A DNA stretch of 64,000 bases from Pelorhabdus rhamnosifermentans (GCF_018835585.1 NZ_JAHGVE010000002.1:1-64000), one strand, 5' to 3'. Counted from the stretch's first letter, positions 28,838-38,083 are shown. Notes: a model not told the origin generated them from the sequence alone. Numbers and translations: made by a program.

Positions 28838-29461
28838 TCAAAGAAGCTTCATATCGGTAGAGTGTTTTCGCTTATCCGCAATAAGTAGCGTATTTATTAG
28901 GGCATCATAATCTCTTTGGCCTAGTGTAGTGATATCCATATTACCGTCTTTAATACACCATTCAATATATAATCCGAATTTATACCTGATTATGATGTCT
29001 GCTAACAGTTCAGCTGGCATATCATTTCTAATATCGCCGGTTGATTGGCCTTCCTCGATTATTTTTATAAGAATATTTTTCTGAACAGCGCTGTCGCCGC
29101 CGACGAATTCCTGGTAATGAGAATCAATTTGTACTTTAAATGAGCTTTTCATTTCTTCAAGCGAAGTAATTTTTGGATAATCCAAAAATCTTTTTATAAT
29201 TTTTTCTAATTTTTGTAAAGGTTTGTCGGCAGAAATTGAATGGTAATATTTTAGTAAAGAATTTTCATTGAATTTGTATTTCATAATTAGAATATCTGAT
29301 TTTGAATTAAAGTGATGATAAAAGGCCCCTTTAGTAAGACCTATTTGATGACAAATATCGTTTATTGTTACATTATCATACCCTTTTGCATCAAAGAGTG
29401 CTAAGGCAGTGGAGAAGATTTTTTGTTCTGTTTCCAAGGATTGGATTTCTCGAAGGTTCAT
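28838..29461 (-). CDS. TetR/AcrR-family repressor
   Basis: 207 residues. The N-terminal HTH is clear: KIFSTALALFDAKGYDNVTINDICHQIGLTKGAFYHHFNSKSDIL. The C-terminal ligand domain is unremarkable, with TetR-like helices ending in KRKHSTDMKLL. ATG 29461 follows a GTGAGTG site; a GTG twelve bases upstream could also start it. The gene is divergent from the FAD oxidoreductase and convergent to the porin arm. Palindromes with ACATAC/GTATGT half-sites lie in its own promoter and the porin promoter, so it probably represses both arms and itself. The ligand is probably the substrate or its CoA ester. Confidence 0.88.
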   Translation of the reverse strand: MNLREIQSLETEQKIFSTALALFDAKGYDNVTINDICHQIGLTKGAFYHHFNSKSDILIMKYKFNENSLLKYYHSISADKPLQKLEKIIKRFLDYPKITSLEEMKSSFKVQIDSHYQEFVGGDSAVQKNILIKIIEEGQSTGDIRNDMPAELLADIIIRYKFGLYIEWCIKDGNMDITTLGQRDYDALINTLLIADKRKHSTDMKLL

Positions 29462-29548
29462 AGAATCACTCACTTTTTCTTTATTATTTTACTATTTTAT
29501 CACGATCTGAAAATTTTTCCCATTTAAAAATGCGTAAATAGAAAAATA

Positions 29549-29602
29549 TTGACTTACATACTCGGGTATGTTAACATTTAGATACCGGGGTATGTAAGTC
29601 AA
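29549..29602. promoter_or_regulatory. divergent promoter/operator between tetR and the FAD oxidoreductase
   Basis: TTGACTTACATAC (29549..29561) and GTATGTAAGTCAA (29590..29602) are perfect inverted arms, each holding a -35-like TTGACT in its outward strand. Inside are two smaller palindromes, ACATACTCGGGTATGT and ATACCGGGGTAT. The symmetry lets one repressor cover both divergent promoters. Confidence 0.75.
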
Positions 29603-29651
29603 AAAGCAATCTATTTTTGGAGATATGAATTAAATTAAAGGAGGAGAAAAA

Positions 29652-30980
29652 ATGATTTTAGAACCGGCACAAAATCTTAATGTAGTGGATGAGGCAGATG
29701 TAGTAGTAGTAGGCGGTGGACCTGCGGGGGTATCCGCAGCGATTAGCGCAAAACGCAACGGCGCTAAAAAGGTTATCTTATTAGAAAGATATGGCTACTT
29801 GGGTGGTATGGCTACCGGTGGTATAGTAGTTTTAATTCCGCATCTAAGTACGGGCCCACAGATTGAACAGGCTGGAATGGTAATGGAATGGCTGGACCGC
29901 CTTGCTAAAAAACCCGGTGGTGTTATAGGCACTAATAAGCGGGATGTCGGCAGTAACAACCCAGAACTGATTGAGTCGTGGCGTAACTATTTCTCGTTAG
30001 TTTGGGCAAATGTAATTTGTTATGGAGCTTATGCTGATCCGGAAATGCTAAAGATTGTTTTAAACGAGATGGTGGAAGAAGCCGGAGTGGATGTGTATCT
30101 GCACAGCTGGGGCTGCCGGGCGCTGGTAGAAGAGGGTACCGTTAAGGGAGTTGTCTTTGAAAGTAAAGAGGGAAGACAAGTCATATTGGGAAAAATTGTT
30201 ATTGATTGTACCGGTGATGGAGATATTTTTGCTTCAGCAGGGGCGGATTTTGATTTGGATCCCGATAAGTCAATCCGAAATGGTATGATGGCGCTTGTTT
30301 ATCGGATAGGGAATGTAGATTTTGAAACATTCGCAAAATACAAGGCAGAAAACCCAAAAGAATGGGGTAAAAATGTTGAAAAGCTTCAGGAGATTGCAGG
30401 ATTTAAATCATTACCGTTTCCGACGCCGAGGAATGATGTTATGTGGGTAAACAATTGGATACCTAATAGAGACTGTTTGAAAGTGAAAGATCTGACTAAA
30501 GTAGAGTTTGAGGTTAGAAGAACTGTTTTAGACGTAATTGAGTATTTGAAAAAGGAAGTACCCGGGTTTAATAAAGACAGCTTTTTGCATGATACGGCAC
30601 CACAGGTTGGCACGCGTGGCAGCCGTAGGGTAAAGGGTATGTACAAAGTTCTGTATGACGATATCAAGCAGTTAAAGAAACATAGTGATGTTATTTCCGC
30701 AGTACCGGCTATTGATTTGTCAGTTTCAAAAGCTGCGGCACATATACCCTATCGGGCCTTGGTGCCTAAAAAAATTAATAACTTGTTAGTTGCGGGCAGA
30801 AGCTTTTCTTCTGATGTGGAAGCGAATAACTGGACGAACCTTATTCCTCATTGTATAACAATGGGTGAGGCAGCCGGAGCGGCAGCCGTACTAGCTTTGG
30901 ATTCTAATGTACAGCCAAGGGACATAGATGTGAAGGTTTTGCAAGGAATGTTGAAGAAGCAAGGCGTTTATTTGCCTTAA
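29652..30980 (+). CDS. FAD-dependent oxidoreductase (FAD_oxidored family)
   Basis: 442 residues. The ADVVVVGGGPAGVSAAISAKRNG dinucleotide fold at 15-37 and LLERYGYLGGMATGG follow the PF12831-type pattern. KIVIDCTGDGDIFASAGADF lies near 185 and NLLVAGRSFSSDVEANNW near 378. No heme or Fe-S motif and no signal peptide are seen, so it is cytoplasmic. Family members oxidise or reduce small carboxylates. It is first in the operon with buk, ptb, iorAB and the enoate reductase homologue, behind AAAGGAGG. A 2-hydroxy acid or saturated acid as substrate, yielding a 2-oxo or 2-enoic acid, is inference. Confidence 0.8.
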   Translation: MILEPAQNLNVVDEADVVVVGGGPAGVSAAISAKRNGAKKVILLERYGYLGGMATGGIVVLIPHLSTGPQIEQAGMVMEWLDRLAKKPGGVIGTNKRDVGSNNPELIESWRNYFSLVWANVICYGAYADPEMLKIVLNEMVEEAGVDVYLHSWGCRALVEEGTVKGVVFESKEGRQVILGKIVIDCTGDGDIFASAGADFDLDPDKSIRNGMMALVYRIGNVDFETFAKYKAENPKEWGKNVEKLQEIAGFKSLPFPTPRNDVMWVNNWIPNRDCLKVKDLTKVEFEVRRTVLDVIEYLKKEVPGFNKDSFLHDTAPQVGTRGSRRVKGMYKVLYDDIKQLKKHSDVISAVPAIDLSVSKAAAHIPYRALVPKKINNLLVAGRSFSSDVEANNWTNLIPHCITMGEAAGAAAVLALDSNVQPRDIDVKVLQGMLKKQGVYLP

Positions 30981-31025
30981 TTAGTCTAACCTGAAGATAA
31001 AAAGATACCAAAAAGGGATTAGAGC

Positions 31026-31077
31026 AAACCGTACATGCAAGTTTGTTTAATTGATAAGCTTGCATGATACACGGTTT
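31026..31077 (+). other. large intercistronic hairpin before buk
   Basis: AAACCGT (31026) pairs with ACGGTTT and ATGCAAG with CTTGCAT (to 31077), leaving small internal loops and a 17-base apex. There is no T-run. It probably shapes mRNA decay or expression within the operon. Confidence 0.5.
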
Positions 31078-31117
31078 CGAATTTATTGGAAGTTATTTGA
31101 AGAAGGGAGGGGGATTT

Positions 31118-32182
31118 ATGTATAGAGTACTCGCCGTTAATCCGGGAGCGACATCGACAAAGCTAGCGGTATATGAAGATCAAGAGTCCTTATTTAAAAT
31201 GACAGTAGAACATCAAGATAAAGAGCTTGAATCGTTTCAATCTATTTTTGATCAATATCCGTATCGATTGGGTCTAATTCGAGACGCCTTACACAACAGA
31301 GGAATTGGACTCGACACAATACATGCTATAGTGGGACGGGGCGGACTTTTAAAACCCTTAACGGGTGGTACGTATTTGGTTAATAATTTAATGATAGAAG
31401 ATCTTAAAAAGGCCGCACGAAGTGAACATGCTTCCAATTTAGGAGCTATTCTGGCATTTAATTTGGCTCAGAATTATAAGGTGCCGGCATATATTGTTGA
31501 TCCGGTGTGCGTAGACGAAATGGATCCGGTAGCAAAGATATCCGGTTCGCCTGAGTTTGAACGTATTAGTATGTCGCATGCGCTTAACATGAAAGCGGTT
31601 TCTCGTAAAGTAGCCCTTGATATGGGAAAAAAATATGAGGACCTTAGATTAGTAGTAGCACATTTAGGTACTGGAGTTACCCTTTCGGTTCATTCTACAG
31701 GAAAAATGATTGATATTTGCGATGGTCGTGAAGAGGGTGCCTTTTCACTTGATCGTTGCGGGGGATTGCCAATTAATCAATTAGTGAAACTATGTTATTC
31801 TGGAAAATACACCTTCAATGAAATTAAGGAGAGATTGTTTACTTCCGGCGGTGTTTATGCTTATTTAGGTACAAAAGATGTTCGTCAGGTAGAGAAGATG
31901 GCTGCTGATGGTAATAAAAAAGCAGACTTACTGCTGGCGGCATTTTCTTATCAGGTTGCAAAAGAAATCGGTGCTTTAGCTACTGTATTAGAGGGAAATG
32001 TTGATCGTATTATTTTAACTGGCGGAATTGCTAATTCGGCTAAAATTGTCGGTGAGATTACTAGAAGAGTCGAATTCATAAGCCCTGTTATTGTGATTCC
32101 CGGGGAAGAGGAATTAGAATCCCTTGCCAATGGTGCTTTAAGAGTTTTGCGGGGGGAAGAACTCCCCCTGGTATATCAGTAA
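31118..32182 (+). CDS. buk: butyrate kinase family acyl kinase
   Basis: 354-residue ASKHA acid kinase that makes ATP from an acyl phosphate. VLAVNPGATSTKLAVYED at 4-21 is the phosphate loop. VVAHLGTGVTLSVHSTGKMID lies near 191 and RIILTGGIANSAKIV near 305. The length matches butyrate kinases. ATG 31118 follows GGGAGGGGG; the open frame extends upstream without a site. With ptb next to it, an acyl-CoA made downstream would be converted to free acid plus ATP. Neighbouring iorAB points to aryl-acetyl or branched acyl groups as well as butyryl. Confidence 0.9.
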   Translation: MYRVLAVNPGATSTKLAVYEDQESLFKMTVEHQDKELESFQSIFDQYPYRLGLIRDALHNRGIGLDTIHAIVGRGGLLKPLTGGTYLVNNLMIEDLKKAARSEHASNLGAILAFNLAQNYKVPAYIVDPVCVDEMDPVAKISGSPEFERISMSHALNMKAVSRKVALDMGKKYEDLRLVVAHLGTGVTLSVHSTGKMIDICDGREEGAFSLDRCGGLPINQLVKLCYSGKYTFNEIKERLFTSGGVYAYLGTKDVRQVEKMAADGNKKADLLLAAFSYQVAKEIGALATVLEGNVDRIILTGGIANSAKIVGEITRRVEFISPVIVIPGEEELESLANGALRVLRGEELPLVYQ

Positions 32183-32200
32183 AAGAGAGGCGAGTAGGGC

Positions 32201-33100
32201 ATGCTTCAAAATTTTAGGGAAGTACTGGAAAAAGCCAGGCAAAAAGGAAGTGTAACTGTAAGCGTAGCAGTTGCACAAGATTTGGAAGTTTTAGCGGCAG
32301 TCAAGGCAGCACAGGATGCAGGGCTTATTCGTTCCATCTTGGTGGGAAATGTTGATTTAATAAAGCCAATGTTATCGAAAGTAGGATTACCACTTGACAC
32401 ACCTTTAGTTCATGAAGAGGATGACAGTCAGGCCGCATTGATAGCAGTTTCACTTGTTAAAGAAGGAAAAGCAGATATTTTAATGAAGGGCATGGTAAAC
32501 AGCGGCACTTTTTTAAAGGCCGTATTGAATAGTGAAGTGGGGCTAAGAACTGGAAGACTGCTTAGTCATCTGGCTGTGTTCGAAATTCCAGGGGAACAAA
32601 AATTAGCCTTTCATACTGATGGAGGAATGAATATTGCTCCTACATTGGAAGAAAAAAAGGACATATTGATTAATGCTCTAATTGCGCTAAAGGCGCTCGG
32701 AATTGACCATCCTAATGTCGCAATCTTGACGGCAAATGAGATGGTTAATTCTAAAATGCCTGCTACAGTGGATGCTCAAACACTTGTCACATTAAATGAA
32801 AAAGAGCATTTTACAGCCGGGATTATTGAAGGACCTATCGCTATGGATGTAGCAGCAAGTAAACAAGCTGCGGAACATAAAGGAATTAAGAGCCAAATTG
32901 CTGGCGCAGTCGACCTTTTTGTCGTGCCCAATATTGAGGCGGGAAATCTTGTTGGTAAAACACTCGTTTATTATGCTAAAGCTAAAAATGTGGGTATTGT
33001 TGTGGGGGCAACCCATCCTATTGTTATGGCATCGCGATCCGCTACAGCAGAGGAAAAATTAAACGCTATTGCATTAGCTTGTTTGGCGGTACCGCGTTAA
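32201..33100 (+). CDS. ptb: phosphate butyryltransferase family protein
   Basis: 299-residue phosphate acyltransferase exchanging CoA for phosphate on an acyl-CoA. Typical segments are AAVKAAQDAGLIRSILVGN near 32, GKADILMKGMVNSGTFLKAVLN near 87, and GNLVGKTLVYYAKAKNVGIVVGA towards the C-terminus. The length is that of Ptb rather than of the larger acetyl-specific Pta. It follows buk by 18 bases behind AGAGAGGCGAG, reversing the common ptb-buk order. It feeds acyl phosphate to the kinase. Confidence 0.9.
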   Translation: MLQNFREVLEKARQKGSVTVSVAVAQDLEVLAAVKAAQDAGLIRSILVGNVDLIKPMLSKVGLPLDTPLVHEEDDSQAALIAVSLVKEGKADILMKGMVNSGTFLKAVLNSEVGLRTGRLLSHLAVFEIPGEQKLAFHTDGGMNIAPTLEEKKDILINALIALKALGIDHPNVAILTANEMVNSKMPATVDAQTLVTLNEKEHFTAGIIEGPIAMDVAASKQAAEHKGIKSQIAGAVDLFVVPNIEAGNLVGKTLVYYAKAKNVGIVVGATHPIVMASRSATAEEKLNAIALACLAVPR

Positions 33101-33137
33101 ATACTGATGTGAAAATGATAAGAACGGGGGAGTGAAT

Positions 33138-34916
33138 ATGAAACAATTATTAACAGGAAACGAAGCGGTTGTGCAGGGCGCATATGAAGCAGGTGTAACA
33201 TACGCTTGTGCTTATCCGGGAACACCCAGTACTGAAATACTGGAAAATATCGCTGCTTATAAAGAGGAAATTACAGCGGAGTGGGCACCAAATGAGAAGA
33301 CGGCATTAGAAAGTTCTATAGGTGCCTGTTATGCGGGGGCCAGATCCTTGGCAGCGATGAAGATGGTTGGTGTAAATGTCGCGGCAGATCCGTTATTCAG
33401 TTTTTCTTATTCGGGTGTAAACGGCGGATTGGTTTTAGTTAGTGCCGATGACCCTGGTATGCATTCGTCACAAAATGAGCAGGATAATCGCTATTATGCT
33501 AAGTTTGCCAAATTGGCTATGCTAGAGCCTAGTAATAGCCAGGAATGCCGGGATATGATAAAAGCGGCGTATGAGATTAGTGAAAAATTTAATACACCCA
33601 TTTTGTTTCGTATGACCACACGGGTATCCCATAGTAAGAGTTTGGTAGAAGCCGGAGAAAGAACCCCAATAGAAAAGAAACCGTATGTAAAGAATTTGCA
33701 AAAATATGATTTAGTGCCTGCTGTTTCGCGTGTCCTTCATAGGAAAGTGGAAGAAAGGCTTAAAGATTTAGAACAGTTTTCCAACGAAACCGATATAAAT
33801 TTTATTGAGTGGAATGATAAAGCTATCGGAATTATTTCCTCCGGTGTGGCCTATGAGTATGCTAGAGAAGTATTTGGCAACAGTGCATCTTATCTTAAGC
33901 TGGGCTTTACTTATCCGTTGCCTATGGAAAAAATCCAACAGTTTGCAGCTCAAGTTAAAACTTTGTATGTTATAGAAGAACTGGAACCTTATCTGGAAGA
34001 GCAAATAAAAGCTGCCGGGATTGCTTGTATCGGCAAAGAGAAAATTCCGGTATTAGGGGAATTGACTCCTGATATTATTGCAAAGGTATTATTAAATAAA
34101 GAAAATTCATTAATTGCTTACGATGACTCTAGCGTTGCCAATAGACCGCCTTCACTTTGTGCCGGATGTCCGCATAGAGGCTTCTTTTATGCACTTGCTA
34201 AACGAAAAAATATCATGATAAGCGGCGATATCGGATGCTATGGTTTAGGCGGTGCCGAGCCTTTGTTGGCTAAAGACATGAGCGTATGTATGGGAGCTAG
34301 CATCAGTGTCGGGCATGGTGCACAGCAAACATTTACTAAGTTCCAGGATAAATACCGTGTGGTTGCTACGATAGGTGATTCAACCTTTTTCCATACCGGT
34401 GTCAATAGTTTGATGCATATAGCATACAATCAGAGCAAAACCGTCACATGTATTTTAGATAACCGTATTACAGGTATGACAGGCCATCAGGAGAATCCTG
34501 GGACAGGTTATACATTACAAGGAAAACCAACCAAAATTGTAGACATACCTGAACTTTGCAAAGCCATTGGTATTGAACATATAAGGATAATAAATCCTAA
34601 TGACTTAACAGAAGTCAATGACGCATTAGATTGGGCATTATCTCTTGATGAGCCATCCGTTATTATTACCAGATGGCCATGCGTTCTGAAAAAGCATTCG
34701 ACAGAAGATAAGAGTGAATTTGGTGACTACAGGACAAATTGTGACGTAGATCTCAATAAGTGTATTGGATGTAAAGCCTGTATTAAAACAGGCTGTCCTG
34801 CACTAAGGTTTGATAAACCAATTAAAAAGGTTAAAATTGATTCAGCTCAATGTATCGGCTGCGGAGTTTGTCAACAAGTGTGCCCTGTAAAGGCAATAGC
34901 GAAGGTGGCGAAATAA
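33138..34916 (+). CDS. iorA: indolepyruvate:ferredoxin oxidoreductase, alpha subunit
   Basis: 592-residue TPP enzyme subunit oxidising aryl 2-oxoacids to acyl-CoA with ferredoxin as acceptor. The pyrimidine domain starts MKQLLTGNEAVVQGAYEAGV. GDIGCYGLGGAEP and GDSTFFHTGVNSLMH near 365-420 bind thiamine diphosphate. Two [4Fe-4S] motifs close the protein (CIGCKACIKTGCPA and CIGCGVCQQVCPVKA). ATG 33138 is six bases after GGGGGAG; a GTG six bases earlier is too close. It is coupled to iorB, which starts one base after its stop. Aromatic substrates are known for the family; the true substrate here is open. Confidence 0.92.
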   Translation: MKQLLTGNEAVVQGAYEAGVTYACAYPGTPSTEILENIAAYKEEITAEWAPNEKTALESSIGACYAGARSLAAMKMVGVNVAADPLFSFSYSGVNGGLVLVSADDPGMHSSQNEQDNRYYAKFAKLAMLEPSNSQECRDMIKAAYEISEKFNTPILFRMTTRVSHSKSLVEAGERTPIEKKPYVKNLQKYDLVPAVSRVLHRKVEERLKDLEQFSNETDINFIEWNDKAIGIISSGVAYEYAREVFGNSASYLKLGFTYPLPMEKIQQFAAQVKTLYVIEELEPYLEEQIKAAGIACIGKEKIPVLGELTPDIIAKVLLNKENSLIAYDDSSVANRPPSLCAGCPHRGFFYALAKRKNIMISGDIGCYGLGGAEPLLAKDMSVCMGASISVGHGAQQTFTKFQDKYRVVATIGDSTFFHTGVNSLMHIAYNQSKTVTCILDNRITGMTGHQENPGTGYTLQGKPTKIVDIPELCKAIGIEHIRIINPNDLTEVNDALDWALSLDEPSVIITRWPCVLKKHSTEDKSEFGDYRTNCDVDLNKCIGCKACIKTGCPALRFDKPIKKVKIDSAQCIGCGVCQQVCPVKAIAKVAK

Positions 34917-34917
34917 A

Positions 34918-35496
34918 ATGGCACAAACAAAAAATGTTTTATTAGTTGGTGTTGGTGGACAAGGAACCATTCTTGTCGGAAAAATTCTTTCCTCAGGATT
35001 GGTGAATGCCGGATTTGATGTGAAAATGTCCGAAGTCCACGGTATGGCGCAACGCGGAGGTAGCGTAAGTAATCAGGTGCGATATGGGGAAAAAGTATAT
35101 TCCCCTATTATCTCTAAAGGACAGGCTGATATTCTTGTTGCTTTTGAATCTATGGAGGCTTTAAGATGGTTGGAATACTTAAATCCTAAGGGAAAGGTAG
35201 TTGTAAATGACTATCAAATCCCATCTGCTCCGATTCTAATGGGAAAACAGGATTATCCTGAAGGGGTTTTGGACATTTTAAAAGAAAAAGCGGATACTTC
35301 GGTAGTTAAAGCTGCTAAACTAGCTCAAGAGTTAGGAAATATAAAATCTATGAATATTGTATTATTTGGAGCTTTGGTCAAAGGAATGCAGCTTACGAAT
35401 ATCAATTGGGAGCAAGTTATCAAAAACAATGTAAAACCAAAGACAGTGGAAGTAAATATAAAGGCATTTAGAGCAGGACTTAATGCAGTTAGCTAA
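34918..35496 (+). CDS. iorB: indolepyruvate:ferredoxin oxidoreductase, beta subunit
   Basis: 192-residue gamma-type domain partner of IorA. LLVGVGGQGTILVGKILSSGL at 9-29 is the glycine-rich CoA-binding region, and VHGMAQRGGSVSNQVRYG near 41 is conserved in all 2-oxoacid:ferredoxin oxidoreductases. GGCGAAATA at the end of iorA may serve as its weak site, and the one-base gap favours coupled translation. It completes the enzyme that would hand an acyl-CoA to Ptb-Buk. Confidence 0.92.
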   Translation: MAQTKNVLLVGVGGQGTILVGKILSSGLVNAGFDVKMSEVHGMAQRGGSVSNQVRYGEKVYSPIISKGQADILVAFESMEALRWLEYLNPKGKVVVNDYQIPSAPILMGKQDYPEGVLDILKEKADTSVVKAAKLAQELGNIKSMNIVLFGALVKGMQLTNINWEQVIKNNVKPKTVEVNIKAFRAGLNAVS

Positions 35497-35507
35497 TAAA
35501 ATGACGA

Positions 35508-35537
35508 TTCAGCACACAAGTACGATTGTGTGCTGAA
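35508..35537 (+). other. 12-bp perfect hairpin between iorB and the enoate reductase gene
   Basis: TTCAGCACACAA and TTGTGTGCTGAA pair around GTACGA. A T-run comes 17 bases later after CCTTTCGGGG, so it may be a weak terminator or attenuator that lowers expression of the next gene. Confidence 0.6.
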
Positions 35538-35585
35538 AGCGCCTTTCGGGGATTTTTTTATCACATAATTGGGGAGGGGATAGTA

Positions 35586-37586
35586 TTGGGAAGAAAGTAT
35601 GGGAATTTATTTGAACCTATGAAAATTGCTCGGTGTGAAATTAAAAACCGTTTTGCTATGGCTCCCATGGGACCAGGAGGGCTTTGCGACGCTCAGGGAG
35701 GTTGGACTCAACGAGGAATCCAGTATTACACCGAACGAGCCAAGGGTGGAACTGGATTGATTATTACAGGGGTTACTTTCGTGGAAAACAAAGTGGAACT
35801 TCATCCAATGCCGGCTATGTGTTGCCCGACTTATAATCCTGTTCATTTTGCCAGAACATCTAAAGAAATGACGGAAAGAGTCCATGCTTACCATGCCAAG
35901 ATTTTTCTCCAGCTTTCGGGTGGTTTTGGCCGGGTGACAATTCCGACTAATTTGGGCGATGTTCCGCCGGTAGCGCCGTCTGCTATTCCGCACCGGTGGT
36001 TGGATAGTATAATCTGCCGCGAATTAACTGTTGATGAAATCAAATATATTGTAAAGAAATTTGGCGAATCTGCTGCTATTGCTAAACGGGCCGGTTTTGA
36101 CGGCATTGAAATTCATGCAGTGCACGAAGGGTATCTTATTGATCAGTTTGCTATTTCTCTTTTTAATCACAGAACGGATGAGTATGGTGGCAGTCTTGAA
36201 AACCGGCTGCGTTTTGCAATTGAAATATTACAGGAAATAAAAAGAACTTGCGGTCCTGAATACCCGGTAATTTTACGGTATTCTCCCAAAAGCTTCATTA
36301 AAGATTTACGAGTTGGAGGATTGCCTGGTGAGACTTTTGTAGAAAAAGGCCGTGATATAGAAGAAGGCATGGAAGCAATAAAAATATTAGAAAAGGCTGG
36401 ATATGACGCTTTTGATGTAGACGTTGGATCGTATGACGCGTGGTATTGGAGTCATCCTCCAATGTACCAGGATAAAGGTTTGTATCTGAAATACGCCGAA
36501 ATGTGCAAAAACGCCGTTAGTAAGCCGATTATTACTGCCGGACGAATGGATAACCCAGACTTAGCAAGCAACGCGGTGGCAATGGGCATGACCGATATGG
36601 TCAGTTTAGGACGGCCTCTTTTAGCGGATCCTTTTATAGTAGAAAAAATAGCAAAAAACCAAATACAAAAAATTCGTCCATGCCTTTCTTGTCAGGAAGG
36701 CTGCATGGGTAGGTTGCAGGAATATTGTTCTTTGAGTTGTGCCGTCAATCCGGCTTGTGGGCGGGAAAATGAAATGCTCGTTGCGTCGGCATCTACTAAA
36801 AAGAGGATAGTTGTAGTTGGCGGCGGTATTGCAGGTTGTGAAGCTGCCCGCGTTTTAGCATTGAGAGGGCATGAGGTTTCTCTGTTTGAAAAAAGCCAAG
36901 AACTTGGCGGCAATTTAATTCCAGGTGGAGCGCCTGATTTTAAAGAGGACGACCATGCATTAGTAGCTTGGTACAAACAAGAGCTTGAAACGCTGAAGGT
37001 TAATATCCAATATAATATAGAAGTTACACCGGAAATGTTAAAGGGTGTTCAAACCGATGCTGTTATTATTGCAACAGGATCGGTACCTAAAGTAATTGAT
37101 TTAGGTAATCGAAATATTGTGTACACAGCGGAAGAGGTATTACTGGGCAAAAAGGATGCAGGAGAAAAAACGGTTATAATCGGCGGGGGATTAGTAGGCT
37201 GTGAACTCGCATTAATGCTTTCACGACGAGGTAAAAAGGTTACGATTATTGAAAGTATGCCTGAAATTCTAAATGCCGGGGCTCCTCTTTGTCATGCAAA
37301 TAGTAGCATGCTGAAAGACCTTATGCCATTTAATCATATCGAAGTATGCACTATGACAAAAGTTTTAAAAGTAATAGATAAAAAAATCGTCATAACAAAA
37401 GAAGGTGTAGAAGAAGAATTGTCGGTTGATTCAGTTATTCTTGCAGTTGGATATAATTCAAACGATTCCTTATATGAACAGATTAAAGACAGTGTCGATA
37501 ATGTTTATTTATTAGGTGATGCACGGCAAGTTTCCAATATTATGTATGCAATATGGGATGCTTTTGAACTGAGTAGGACACTTTAA
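35586..37586 (+). CDS. 2-enoate reductase / 2,4-dienoyl-CoA reductase-like Fe-S flavoenzyme
   Basis: 666 residues. The N-terminal Old Yellow Enzyme barrel (about 1-350) contains NRFAMAPMGPGG and GFDGIEIHAVHEGYLIDQF. A cysteine cluster CLSCQEGCMG...CSLSCAVNPACGRE near 365-395 binds [4Fe-4S]. A two-domain FAD/NAD(P) module follows (RIVVVGGGIAGCEAARVLALRG near 407; TVIIGGGLVGCELALMLSRRG near 530). The order and length match clostridial enoate reductase, which reduces cinnamate-like 2-enoates. TTG 35586 is seven bases after GGGGAGGGG and is the only start with a site. It could be the electron-accepting branch for the iorAB oxidation. Confidence 0.85.
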   Translation: MGRKYGNLFEPMKIARCEIKNRFAMAPMGPGGLCDAQGGWTQRGIQYYTERAKGGTGLIITGVTFVENKVELHPMPAMCCPTYNPVHFARTSKEMTERVHAYHAKIFLQLSGGFGRVTIPTNLGDVPPVAPSAIPHRWLDSIICRELTVDEIKYIVKKFGESAAIAKRAGFDGIEIHAVHEGYLIDQFAISLFNHRTDEYGGSLENRLRFAIEILQEIKRTCGPEYPVILRYSPKSFIKDLRVGGLPGETFVEKGRDIEEGMEAIKILEKAGYDAFDVDVGSYDAWYWSHPPMYQDKGLYLKYAEMCKNAVSKPIITAGRMDNPDLASNAVAMGMTDMVSLGRPLLADPFIVEKIAKNQIQKIRPCLSCQEGCMGRLQEYCSLSCAVNPACGRENEMLVASASTKKRIVVVGGGIAGCEAARVLALRGHEVSLFEKSQELGGNLIPGGAPDFKEDDHALVAWYKQELETLKVNIQYNIEVTPEMLKGVQTDAVIIATGSVPKVIDLGNRNIVYTAEEVLLGKKDAGEKTVIIGGGLVGCELALMLSRRGKKVTIIESMPEILNAGAPLCHANSSMLKDLMPFNHIEVCTMTKVLKVIDKKIVITKEGVEEELSVDSVILAVGYNSNDSLYEQIKDSVDNVYLLGDARQVSNIMYAIWDAFELSRTL

Positions 37587-38083
37587 AATAAATGGAGTTT
37601 AAGAGTAATGTAATCATTAACTATTTTTGTTCTGGCTTTAATAATTAGGGCGAATTTAGCAAAATCTGTTAGCTGAATATAACTACTACTTATTGACTAT
37701 GTACTAAAAAAATATAGAAACGATTGATAGGGGCTGCATAGTAGCCTCTATGTACTTTAGAAAATAGTATTCAAACACTCATCATAGAATGAGTGGAATA
37801 GATACATTGCATGTGAATTATAAGTTTGTAGAACCATTGATTTTACTGGCTCCAGACTTAGATTGGTTGAAAATGTCTGGAGCGAATTTCTAAAGCCGTG
37901 GGTCGTGTATTGACGATAATGCTTAGGCTGGAAATCTGCTAGTGAAGTCTTTCTAAACGAAGTGTCGCACTTGACTTGACAATCTACCGCAAACTAAAAC
38001 AAACTAAAACTAATTAAAATGAAATTACTATTGATTTATGTTGATTTTAGTTAAGTGTAGATTGCTGATCTTTAAAAAATATA
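37587..38083. other. 497-base intergenic region with several hairpins, no gene seen
   Basis: It holds a 9-bp hairpin at 37727..37751 (ATAGGGGCT/AGTAGCCTCTAT, one G-T pair), a hairpin GCTCCAGAC/GTCTGGAGC at 37849..37883, two-to-three 10-base direct repeats CAAACTAAAA around 37990..38010, and a long imperfect inverted repeat bounded by CAATCTAC (37980) and GTAGATTG (38064). No T-rich terminator is clear and no convincing ORF is present. Confidence 0.6.

Noticed and set aside
37894-37905. 12 bases identical to the anticodon-arm region of tRNA-Arg (agccgtgggtcg)
   Set aside because: The match is too short and the flanks do not fold as a tRNA, so chance is enough to explain it.
37990-38010. CRISPR-like or phase repeats (CAAACTAAAA units)
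   Set aside because: Only two to three 10-base units without spacers; no CRISPR array or cas gene is present in the window.
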